DNA of 64,000 bases from Gammaproteobacteria bacterium (GTDB lineage Bacteria > Pseudomonadota > Gammaproteobacteria > Pseudomonadales > Azotimanducaceae). How positions within the stretch are numbered: the stretch's first letter is position 1; the number at the start of each line of letters is the position of its first letter. Shown one piece after another: positions 46,383 to 53,652 of the stretch. The stretch spans positions 1 through 64,000 of the forward strand of contig SYFY01000187.1 of NCBI GenBank assembly GCA_005799745.1. Reading direction: 5' to 3'. The notes under the pieces were generated by a model. It saw nothing but the letters and a program-made list of their open reading frames with translations. It was not told the origin of the DNA and searched no databases. A program made the translations under genes and the position numbers.

Positions 46383-47120
46383 ATGAGCGGCAAGTTCAGA
46401 GTCGACACTGACGCCGCGAGCGCATCCAGAGATACGACTGGGTCGGTCTCTGACCGCATTCGCAGCCGCCTACGGGCAGCTGGCAAGCGATTTCACGCCA
46501 ATGACAACATCCACGAGTTTTTGGAAACGGGTGAACTGGATCAGCTCCAGGCCGATCTCGAGACCAAAGTTCGCGCTGTACTGGAAACGTTGGTGATCGA
46601 TATCGAAAGTGATCACAACACCCAGGAAACAGCGCGCCGGGTGGCGAAGATGTACGTGAAAGAGATCTTTGCCGGGCGGTACGTTCCGATGCCGCCGGTG
46701 ACAGAGTTCCCCAACGTCTCCTTGTTAAACGAGCTCATGATCATCGGGCCTGTGACGGTGCGTAGCGCTTGCTCCCATCATCTGTGTCCCATCATGGGAA
46801 AGGTCTGGGTTGGCGTGTTACCCAACGAACAATCGGCACTGATTGGCCTCTCGAAGTACCTGAGGTTAATTGACTGGGTGATGTCACGTCCGCAAATTCA
46901 GGAAGAAGCCATCGCCCAACTGGCCGATCTTCTGGAAGAAAAGATTCAGCCCGATGGTCTGGCCATCGTGCTTGAGGCAGACCACTTCTGTATGCAGTGG
47001 CGGGGCGTGAAAGATATGGACTCAAAAATGACCAACAGCATCATGCGGGGATCGTTCCTGAAGGATTCGAGCCTACGGCGCGAATTCCTGTCGCTGATGC
47101 CAGGTAACGCTCAAAACTGA
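46383..47120 (+). CDS. folE: GTP cyclohydrolase I
   Basis: A 245-residue enzyme that converts GTP to dihydroneopterin triphosphate, the first step of folate (and pterin) synthesis. Motifs: HNTQETARRVAKMYVKEIF, zinc site CSHHLCPIMG, substrate region GLSKYLRLIDWVMSRPQIQE and DHFCMQWRGVKD, with the second zinc Cys. The N-terminus is about 30 residues longer than typical and Ser/Arg-rich. A very strong AGGAGG precedes the ATG. Divergent from the Cfa-like operon, an arrangement seen in gammaproteobacteria where this paralogue sits with photo-response genes. Dosage or housekeeping role cannot be told. Confidence 0.93.
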   Translation: MSGKFRVDTDAASASRDTTGSVSDRIRSRLRAAGKRFHANDNIHEFLETGELDQLQADLETKVRAVLETLVIDIESDHNTQETARRVAKMYVKEIFAGRYVPMPPVTEFPNVSLLNELMIIGPVTVRSACSHHLCPIMGKVWVGVLPNEQSALIGLSKYLRLIDWVMSRPQIQEEAIAQLADLLEEKIQPDGLAIVLEADHFCMQWRGVKDMDSKMTNSIMRGSFLKDSSLRREFLSLMPGNAQN

Positions 47121-47170
47121 TTTCACACCAAACACGACTAGGACCCAATGATTAGTGGAGGGGGATTACG

Positions 47171-48565
47171 ATGACCCAAAACTCACGACAGAAGCCCGGC
47201 GAAGCGCGAGCACCGGGCCCGACCTATCAGGAAGCCGTTCTACTCGACAGCTCCAAAGCCCCGGAGCCGTTCCTTGACTACAGCTATACGTTCATGGGCG
47301 ATGAGGACATTCCTTACACCAACTACACCTCCAAGGAATTCGCCGAGGCCGAGTTCTCGAAGATGTGGCCGAAGGTTTGGCAGGTGGCGTGTCGAGAAGA
47401 GCACATCGCGGAAGCCGGGGACTATCACGTTTATGACATCGGCTACCTGTCAGCGATCGTGGTGCGCACCGACTCAGGTGAGATCAAAGCCTTTCGTAAT
47501 GCGTGTATGCATCGCGGGACGGCACTCAAACCTTCGCAGTCCGAAGGCAACTGCGAGAACTTCCGCTGCCCGTTCCATGCGTGGATCTACAACCTTGATG
47601 GAGAGCTGGTTGATCTGCCGGAAAATTGGGATTTCCCGCATGTAACAGCGGGTGGAGCTGATGCCACCCATAACCTCAAGCCGGTAAAGGTCGGGCTCTG
47701 GGGTGGGTTCGTATTTATCAACTTTGATCTGCAGGCCGAGTCCCTGGAAAAATGGCTGGGTGTGTTTCCAGCGCACCTTGATCGTTTCCATATTCAGGAT
47801 CGTTACATCGAAACCGCAGTCACCAAACGTCTGCCGGTGAATTGGAAAGCGGCAGAAGAAGCCTTCATGGAGGCGTACCACGTCAAAGAAACCCATGCGG
47901 GTGGCCGCGATTACTCCGAGCCCATCACGACTTACGATGTCTATCCCGACAACGTGAACCGCTTCATTCACACGACGGGGGCTGCCAATCCGCGAATGCC
48001 GAAACAGCCCACCCAGCAAGAGTTACTCGAACAGATGTGGGGGCGCCGTGGCTCTGCGGAGGGGTCTTGTCCCATCGTGCCGGAAGGCCAAACCGCACGA
48101 GACGTCTATGCGCGGATCATTCAGAAGCAGCTCGGCGAACAATACGATCAAGACTTCTCGCACTACTCAACGGCACAGACGCTCGACTCCATCGAGTACT
48201 TCCTGTTTCCGAATCTCTTTGTCTTTCCCGGCCTTTCGCTGCCTATGGTGTACCGATTCCGGCCTGATCCGGACAACCCGGATTTCTCGTACTTCGATCT
48301 CTACATGCTGCGACCGAAACATCCCCAATTCCCGCCACCTCCACCTCCGGAACCCCTGTTTCTGGACGTTGAGGACAGCTACACGAAGTCGGAAGGGTTA
48401 GGGTTTCTTGGGCCTGTCTACGATCAGGACACCAACAACATGGCTGCGCAGACACGCGGGTTCAAAACCTGCGCCAAAGGTGGCCAGACACTCGGCAATT
48501 ATCAGGAAATCCGCACGCGGCATGTGCACAAGCGTGTTAACGACTACGTAAAGGGGAGCTCATGA
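47171..48565 (+). CDS. Rieske non-haem iron oxygenase, alpha subunit (fourth of four)
   Basis: A 464-residue oxygenase. Rieske ligands in CMHRGTALKPSQ and CPFHAWIYNLDG; iron-site residues in EAFMEAYHVKETHAGG and the late GPVYDQDTNN. It most resembles the 23.6-kb copy in length and order of motifs. A proline-rich loop (FPPPPPPEPL) lies near residue 390. A clear GGAGGGGG site precedes the ATG. The downstream exported VOC gene starts inside its last codons (ATGA overlap), so the two are translationally coupled. Confidence 0.9.
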   Translation: MTQNSRQKPGEARAPGPTYQEAVLLDSSKAPEPFLDYSYTFMGDEDIPYTNYTSKEFAEAEFSKMWPKVWQVACREEHIAEAGDYHVYDIGYLSAIVVRTDSGEIKAFRNACMHRGTALKPSQSEGNCENFRCPFHAWIYNLDGELVDLPENWDFPHVTAGGADATHNLKPVKVGLWGGFVFINFDLQAESLEKWLGVFPAHLDRFHIQDRYIETAVTKRLPVNWKAAEEAFMEAYHVKETHAGGRDYSEPITTYDVYPDNVNRFIHTTGAANPRMPKQPTQQELLEQMWGRRGSAEGSCPIVPEGQTARDVYARIIQKQLGEQYDQDFSHYSTAQTLDSIEYFLFPNLFVFPGLSLPMVYRFRPDPDNPDFSYFDLYMLRPKHPQFPPPPPPEPLFLDVEDSYTKSEGLGFLGPVYDQDTNNMAAQTRGFKTCAKGGQTLGNYQEIRTRHVHKRVNDYVKGSS

Positions 48566-48996
48566 AGCTGAAAATTTGCGTCGGGATAGTACTGTTGACG
48601 CTCGCTCCCTGGAGTTTGGCGGATCACCTGGGTCTTACAGGAATGGGTGTGAAGGATCTCGAAGTCTCCAAGAAGTTCTACACCGAAGTGCTCGGCATGC
48701 AGGTTGCGCGTACCTACGAGTTGGGTTACCTCAACGAGATCGTGCTCGTTTATCCGGACGGTAAGGGTGGGGCGCTTGTGCTCATGAACTGGCCCAATGA
48801 CAAGACCCGGGTTTATGACGGCAACAATATCAAGCTCGTCTTCGAAGTCGGTGATCCAGCGGCCATCGTTGAGAAGATTCGAGCACGAGGACTCAAGATT
48901 GATCGGGAAGCGGGACCCATCGAAGCTCTACCGGGCGCAGTGGTGGCATTGGCTCGTGACCCTGACAACTATGTCGTCGAGTTGCTGAAGCGCTGA
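48562..48996 (+). CDS. Exported VOC-family (glyoxalase-fold) protein coupled to a Rieske oxygenase
   Basis: A 144-residue protein. It has a signal peptide (ICVGIVLLTLAPWSLA) and a single VOC domain: GLTGMGVKDLEVSKKFYTEV, LGYLNEIVLVYPDGKGGALV, and AVVALARDPDNYVVELLKR with the end Glu as probable metal ligand. Most VOC proteins are cytoplasmic; this one should be periplasmic. The start overlaps the stop of the fourth Rieske gene (ATGA), so both are made together although they act on opposite sides of the membrane. Reaction unknown. Confidence 0.8.
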   Translation: MKLKICVGIVLLTLAPWSLADHLGLTGMGVKDLEVSKKFYTEVLGMQVARTYELGYLNEIVLVYPDGKGGALVLMNWPNDKTRVYDGNNIKLVFEVGDPAAIVEKIRARGLKIDREAGPIEALPGAVVALARDPDNYVVELLKR

Positions 48997-49021
48997 CGGC
49001 TTCCTGCTCCACTTGTCTTAT

Positions 49022-49489
49022 TCACTGATTTCGGCCGGGTAACCACACCGGCACCGGTAGAACCCGACCACCCAACAACGTCCACAGCGCGAGAGGACCT
49101 TCCACGACGACGGTTATCCCCGCGAGCACGTAGGCGATGTCCCGCGTGAGCTCCGTTGAGGGGTGATTTTCGGACAATCCCCATTTGAAAAAGACGACAA
49201 AAATCGCTGTCGCCAGAAAACCGGGCCACGACATGTGCAGGAACTGTCGTCGCGAATTGCCCTTGGCATCAAATTGAAAAAGAAAGGGTGACCACAATAC
49301 CCGAGCGGGCATCATCACCGCGTTGACGTGGCGGCCACCGAACCAATGCCCCCACTCATGAAACTGAAAGGCGCAGAAGCCTGCGCCCACCGCAGCGGGA
49401 ATTGCGAGGTCGGGAACTACGGACACAAACAACCAGGCGACCAACGTCAACCCCAGTATTACAAGGTCGCGCACCAACAATCGGTTCAT
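49022..49489 (-). CDS. Integral membrane protein with an HExxH motif
   Basis: A membrane protein of about 155 residues with four or five hydrophobic segments. The first ends in AFQFHEWGHWFGGRHV, where HEWGH fits the zinc HExxH pattern of site-2/M50 proteases, but the usual third ligand in a later helix (NxxPxxxxDG) is not seen. I start at MNRLLVRDL (49489) because longer starts run into the divergent SDR gene; the ribosome site is weak. It may be a small M50-like protein or a DUF3267-type relative. Confidence 0.6.
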   Translation of the reverse strand: MNRLLVRDLVILGLTLVAWLFVSVVPDLAIPAAVGAGFCAFQFHEWGHWFGGRHVNAVMMPARVLWSPFLFQFDAKGNSRRQFLHMSWPGFLATAIFVVFFKWGLSENHPSTELTRDIAYVLAGITVVVEGPLALWTLLGGRVLPVPVWLPGRNQ

Positions 49490-49585
49490 CTTTTGATAGA
49501 GCCCAGGATGTGACTTGCAGTTTGCCCTCAACCCTGATGAATTGCCTTTGGAATCGCGGTGGGGCAATGAAGTGAGGGAGTGATC

Positions 49586-50350
49586 GTGGGTAGCAGTCAA
49601 CGGCTTGAAGGCAAGACCTGCATCGTCACGGGTGGCAGCAGCGGTATTGGCGCGGCCATCGTGCGGCGATTTGTGGATGAAGGCGCCAAAGTGTTAGTCG
49701 CTGATATCGCCATTGATGCCGCGAAGCAATTAGCCGCCCAACTCGGCAATGCGGTGAGCACGATCCGTTGTGACGTTCGCCTGGAGGCCGAAGTAAAGGC
49801 GGTGGCCGATACCGCGATGAGTCTGTGGGGTCGCGTCGATGTACTCGTCAACAATGCCGGTTCTGAACTCAATCGCACCTACGATCAAACCACCGTCGAA
49901 GAATGGGACCGGGTGCTCGACACCGACCTCAAGGGACCCTGGCTTTTTTGCAAACACGTCGCTCCGCACATGGTGAAAGCGGGGCGTGGCAGCGTGATCA
50001 ACATCTCGTCGCTCAATGGTCTCGTGGGCTTCCCACTCTCCACTGCCTATGGCAGTGCCAAGGGAGGGCTTGTCGTCTTTACCAAAGACCTCGCCATTGA
50101 GCTCGCGCCGAGTGGTGTGCGGATCAACTGTGTGTGTCCAGGTGTGATCTCCACGCCGATGATGGAACGCTGGACAGACCTCATGCCGGACAAGGTGGAA
50201 GCCCAGAAGATGCTTCGCGGCGTCATGCCCATTGGGCGAATGGGCACGGCTAATGAGGTAGCGGGTGCTGTGTTCTTTTTTGCATCCGACGATTCAGCAC
50301 TTTGCCAAGGCGCGGTGCTCTCGGTAGATGGAGGATTCGTCGCCCAGTAA
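49586..50350 (+). CDS. Short-chain dehydrogenase/reductase (SDR family)
   Basis: A 254-residue SDR. Motifs in order: VTGGSSGIGAAIVRRF, DVLVNNAGSELNRTY, INISSLNGLV, YGSAKGGLVVF (Tyr and Lys catalytic), PGVISTPM, and the C-terminal LSVDGGFVAQ. Most probably oxidises a secondary alcohol with NAD(P). The start is the GTG at 49586 with GAGGGAG just upstream; an earlier GTG at 49580 is possible. It overlaps the next frame only slightly. Neighbours give no clue to the substrate. Confidence 0.88.
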   Translation: MGSSQRLEGKTCIVTGGSSGIGAAIVRRFVDEGAKVLVADIAIDAAKQLAAQLGNAVSTIRCDVRLEAEVKAVADTAMSLWGRVDVLVNNAGSELNRTYDQTTVEEWDRVLDTDLKGPWLFCKHVAPHMVKAGRGSVINISSLNGLVGFPLSTAYGSAKGGLVVFTKDLAIELAPSGVRINCVCPGVISTPMMERWTDLMPDKVEAQKMLRGVMPIGRMGTANEVAGAVFFFASDDSALCQGAVLSVDGGFVAQ

Positions 50351-51480
50351 ACAACAACCTCAAAAAGCGAGGCTTTTTGAAAACGCCCACGCGGCTGACA
50401 ATTCCCCAACACCGCCCCCTCACCGAGCCGTTGAGGCTCTTCGCTGTGCTCACTGTGGCATGCGCAGTGCTCCTTGGGATCGCGTGGTTGTTCGCGGGCG
50501 CGAGTTTTGAAGCCCTGCGTGATCCACTCGTTTGGCTCAGCGCGTATGAAGGCAGCCAGGCCCGCGATCTGCTGGCCAACAATGCCCAGGTGCTGGCCGC
50601 AGTTCTTGCTGTGGCAGTCACCGTCGTCGCCATTGTCGTGGAATTGGCAGCGAACCGTTACAGCCACGAGATCACGCGGCTCTTCCTCCGTGAACCGATC
50701 AACCTTGTGGTGCTGGGGCTATTGGTGGTCACCACGGTGGTGTGTATTTGGGTCGTGCTCAGCACAGGAGATGGTGCGGGCACGGGTCTGATCCCGCACG
50801 CGGGCTTTGTTCTGATCCTGGCAACGGCGAGCGTTTGTCTGCTCTTGCTCGTACCGTACATGTACTTTGTGTTCACATTTTTGTCACTCATCAGTGTGAT
50901 CGAACGCATCTGCCGGGATGCCTATCGCGCCATCGTTCGAACCCGGGCTAACCGGGTCGAACGGGATCAGGCGCGGGTCCTTGAAGCATTGGACAAGTTG
51001 CAGGATGTCGCGCGCAGTGCGCTGCAACAGGGAGACCGTGGCATCGCGTTCGCCGCCGTAAATGCGACAGCCGAGTTGCTGTTTGATTATTCGCGTGTTC
51101 GTGATCGGCTGCCTGCGCCTTGGTTTCTGGTTTCGGACGCCGTCCAGAGTGATGCGGATTTTCTGGCCCTCGCACCGGAGTACATCGACGAAGTAAAGGC
51201 GGGAGGGACATGGCTCGAGCAGAAGCTCCTTCGCCGCTATTACGCGCTGCTGGGGCAGGCTTCGCCTGGTTCTCGGGACGTGGCTTATCTGATCGGCATC
51301 AACACGGCGCGAATCGCCACAGAGACTGGCCGTCAGCGACCAGATGTACTCGAACTCGCCATGCGCGCATTTAACAGCTACCTGCGCACCACCATCGGTA
51401 CCCGTGATCTGCGCACAGCGTATTACCTCATGCACCTCTATCGACAAGTGGCAACGGCGTTGTTTCGCCCATTGGATTGA
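50302..51480 (+). CDS. DUF2254-like membrane protein
   Basis: Up to 392 residues. Two N-terminal membrane helices, a loop with ANRYSHEITRLFLREPINLV (the DUF2254 signature), two further helices, and a soluble C-terminal helical domain containing DVAYLIGINTARIATETGRQ and TRDLRTAYYLMHLYRQVA. The frame opens at 50302 but its first 30 or so codons overlap the SDR gene; a later start is likely. It stops soon after the conserved RTAYYLMHLYR, where relatives usually have more sequence. No obvious continuation was found in the other frames. Function unknown. Confidence 0.72.
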   Translation: MPRRGALGRWRIRRPVNNNLKKRGFLKTPTRLTIPQHRPLTEPLRLFAVLTVACAVLLGIAWLFAGASFEALRDPLVWLSAYEGSQARDLLANNAQVLAAVLAVAVTVVAIVVELAANRYSHEITRLFLREPINLVVLGLLVVTTVVCIWVVLSTGDGAGTGLIPHAGFVLILATASVCLLLLVPYMYFVFTFLSLISVIERICRDAYRAIVRTRANRVERDQARVLEALDKLQDVARSALQQGDRGIAFAAVNATAELLFDYSRVRDRLPAPWFLVSDAVQSDADFLALAPEYIDEVKAGGTWLEQKLLRRYYALLGQASPGSRDVAYLIGINTARIATETGRQRPDVLELAMRAFNSYLRTTIGTRDLRTAYYLMHLYRQVATALFRPLD

Positions 51481-51937
51481 GAAGGAAAGGAGGCGTCTCA
51501 CAGATTGCGTAGGGCCGAATGAGCTGAGGTGTCAAATGGAAGCGATGCAGATGCAGGGCTTCTCGTCGTTCCCGCTCGAGTTGTTCCGACGCCGGCTTAA
51601 GGGCGACGCTATCGATGTCCTGCCAGATTGGATGCATTGGCATGAGACGCGTAAATCGACACGCGGAATCAAATCCACCGAGTTGTTTGGCTAACACTTC
51701 CACTGAGGTGATAAAGCCGCAGTGTGTGAACGCGATGGTGTTGCCGTCCTGTACGGCGAAGAGCAGCGGCACACGCTGATCGAGTTCCTGAGCAGCCCGC
51801 CAGAGATCCTGAGCGACATACCAAGGGTGTTCGGATCGGTAAGTTCCGCCCTGGTCACCTTTGGTCAGCGTCTTAATGGCTTTGGCGGAGGTCACGGTGG
51901 CGATACACCACGGATGAGTGTTCATAACACTGTGCAT
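51428..51937 (-). CDS. Hypothetical protein (PUA/EVE-like possible)
   Basis: A 169-residue protein with no signal or membrane segment. VPLLFAVQDGNTIAFTHCGF followed by an Ile/Val strand and a C-terminal RPYAICETPPFL give a compact beta-alpha pattern like an EVE/PUA-type domain, but this is a weak suggestion. Its 3' end overlaps the end of the DUF2254-like gene by 53 bases. It is divergent from the VRR-NUC gene, 56 bases away, so the two may share a promoter region. Confidence 0.5.
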   Translation of the reverse strand: MHSVMNTHPWCIATVTSAKAIKTLTKGDQGGTYRSEHPWYVAQDLWRAAQELDQRVPLLFAVQDGNTIAFTHCGFITSVEVLAKQLGGFDSACRFTRLMPMHPIWQDIDSVALKPASEQLERERREALHLHRFHLTPQLIRPYAICETPPFLLNPMGETTPLPLVDRGA

Positions 51938-51993
51938 CTATACAGATACGCCTATAATCCGCGCACCTCGCCCACGCTTGCAAGCACTGCCCA

Positions 51994-53652
51994 GTGACTG
52001 TCCTCAAGCCTCGCACACCACCTCCCGCTGACTACTATCGCAATAACTTCCAGGCGGTCATCGATTTCATCCAGCTCCACCATCGATGTGCGCTCAGTGC
52101 TGAAGACACTCGATGGATCGATGCCTGGTCACGTTGCGACACGGCAGCACAGAGGCTCCTAATACGACTCTTGATGCGTAAAGGACCGTGGATTCGTGCT
52201 GACAAGCTTGTCTACGCGGAAATCCCAAATCTGCACCAAGCGGTGAACGAGCTGAAGGACGAGGGCCTGATCAGCGTTGATGAACCCGCACCCGCAGATC
52301 ATCTGCTCGATCTTTTTACGCTTCCAGAGCTCGGCGCATCATTTCCCCATACTCGACGGCGCTTTCGTCCCCAAGGCAAAGCGGCCTGGGTGAACTGTCT
52401 GCTTTCCAACTATCCAGAAGACGTTCTGCGGCATCGGATTCAAGACCATCTGCACTGGCTCCGAGTCGCAGGTCAAGAAAGCCTGGCTAGAATGCAACTT
52501 CTGTACTTCGGTTCTCCCTCTGCAGACCTCACGGCCTTCGTGTTGCGTGATCTCGGGATGATTCGTTATGAGATCTATCCAGTTGAAGAGTCCGCAACAG
52601 TATTGGTCGCACCGGGCGTACTCGACCGTTATCGAGAGCTGGTCGTTCTAGAAAAATGGTTCGACTTCCTGCCGGTGATCGACGGCTTGACGAAAAGTCT
52701 CCATGCGAGATTGGTTAAACCGGTAACCCTCCGTGCTGCTGAGCGGCGTCGCAGCCGCCTGTTGAATACGCTTGGGCTGTGGCATGAACGGCGCGAAGAC
52801 GTCGATCGTGCACTTGCTTGTTATGCGTGTAGCTCACGCCATCCCGCCAGAGAACGTCAAGTGCGTTTACTCACCCGAACCCATCGCGAATTCGAAGCGG
52901 AACTGCTTCTTGAAGCGATGGCAGCGCGTTCCTGGTGTGTCGAGGAGGAGATTTTTGCGGAACGCTTCAGCAAACAACGTGGGCTGAAACAGCCAGACGA
53001 GTGTTTGATTCGCGAACGTCCTTTGTTCGAACCCGGACCTCCTCCGAACCCAGGCGCCATCGAGGCCCATGCGCTTGCTGAGCTCGAAACCGAAGGTGCC
53101 TGGGGACTGCATCTCGAAAACGTTTTGCCCCTGATGCTGACTGGCCTTGCCTTCTGGGATGTGATCTTTGGGCCAGCGCCGGGTGCGTTCACCCATCCGT
53201 TTCAGTCTGCACCCCACGATCTCTGGTGGGATGATTTTGCAAAAGCACGAGCGGCTCCACTGCAGCAGGCACGGGCGGCGTTTGCATCACACCGTGATCC
53301 ACAGTCGATTATTCAGGCACGTTATCTCGAGAAGTATGGAACCGCTTGTGATCTTGTGAATTGGCGCGCAATCGATCCAGATCAGTTAGCACGTATTTTG
53401 AAGGTGATGCCGACGGAGACCCTCAAACGCCTGGTCGACGTTGTGATTCAGGCGCCTGGTCGGTGTCGGACCGGGTTTCCGGATCTTTTCGTTGCCTGGC
53501 CGGATGGCACCTGTGAGTTTGTTGAAGTCAAAGGCCCGAGCGATCAGCTCCAGCCGCAACAACGTGCATGGCTCAAACGTCTCGGAGCGCTCGCGATACC
53601 CGCGTCGGTGCTGAAGTATCGTCGTCGCCGTGAGACCTCGTGCGCGACCTGA
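51994..53652 (+). CDS. VRR-NUC domain nuclease, FAN1-like
   Basis: A 552-residue protein of the bacterial FAN1 family. The N-terminal part has SAEDTRWIDAWSRCDTAAQR, LLMRKGPWIRADKLVYAE (the SAP-like DNA-binding part) and a helical middle. The C-terminal VRR-NUC has the PD-(D/E)XK core: GFPDLFVAW, EFVEVKGPSDQL and QQRAWLKRL. In eukaryotes FAN1 cuts interstrand-crosslinked and flap DNA; the bacterial enzyme acts on flaps and crosslinks. It starts with a GTG and overlaps the helicase gene by 13 bases, so the two are cotranslated. A repair role is well supported for the family. Confidence 0.9.
   Translation: MTVLKPRTPPPADYYRNNFQAVIDFIQLHHRCALSAEDTRWIDAWSRCDTAAQRLLIRLLMRKGPWIRADKLVYAEIPNLHQAVNELKDEGLISVDEPAPADHLLDLFTLPELGASFPHTRRRFRPQGKAAWVNCLLSNYPEDVLRHRIQDHLHWLRVAGQESLARMQLLYFGSPSADLTAFVLRDLGMIRYEIYPVEESATVLVAPGVLDRYRELVVLEKWFDFLPVIDGLTKSLHARLVKPVTLRAAERRRSRLLNTLGLWHERREDVDRALACYACSSRHPARERQVRLLTRTHREFEAELLLEAMAARSWCVEEEIFAERFSKQRGLKQPDECLIRERPLFEPGPPPNPGAIEAHALAELETEGAWGLHLENVLPLMLTGLAFWDVIFGPAPGAFTHPFQSAPHDLWWDDFAKARAAPLQQARAAFASHRDPQSIIQARYLEKYGTACDLVNWRAIDPDQLARILKVMPTETLKRLVDVVIQAPGRCRTGFPDLFVAWPDGTCEFVEVKGPSDQLQPQQRAWLKRLGALAIPASVLKYRRRRETSCAT

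Noticed and set aside
51344..51694. Continuation of the DUF2254-like protein in the +1 frame
   Set aside because: The alternative frame after 51460 is Arg/Cys-rich and shows no similarity to the expected C-terminal helices, so no frameshift is claimed.
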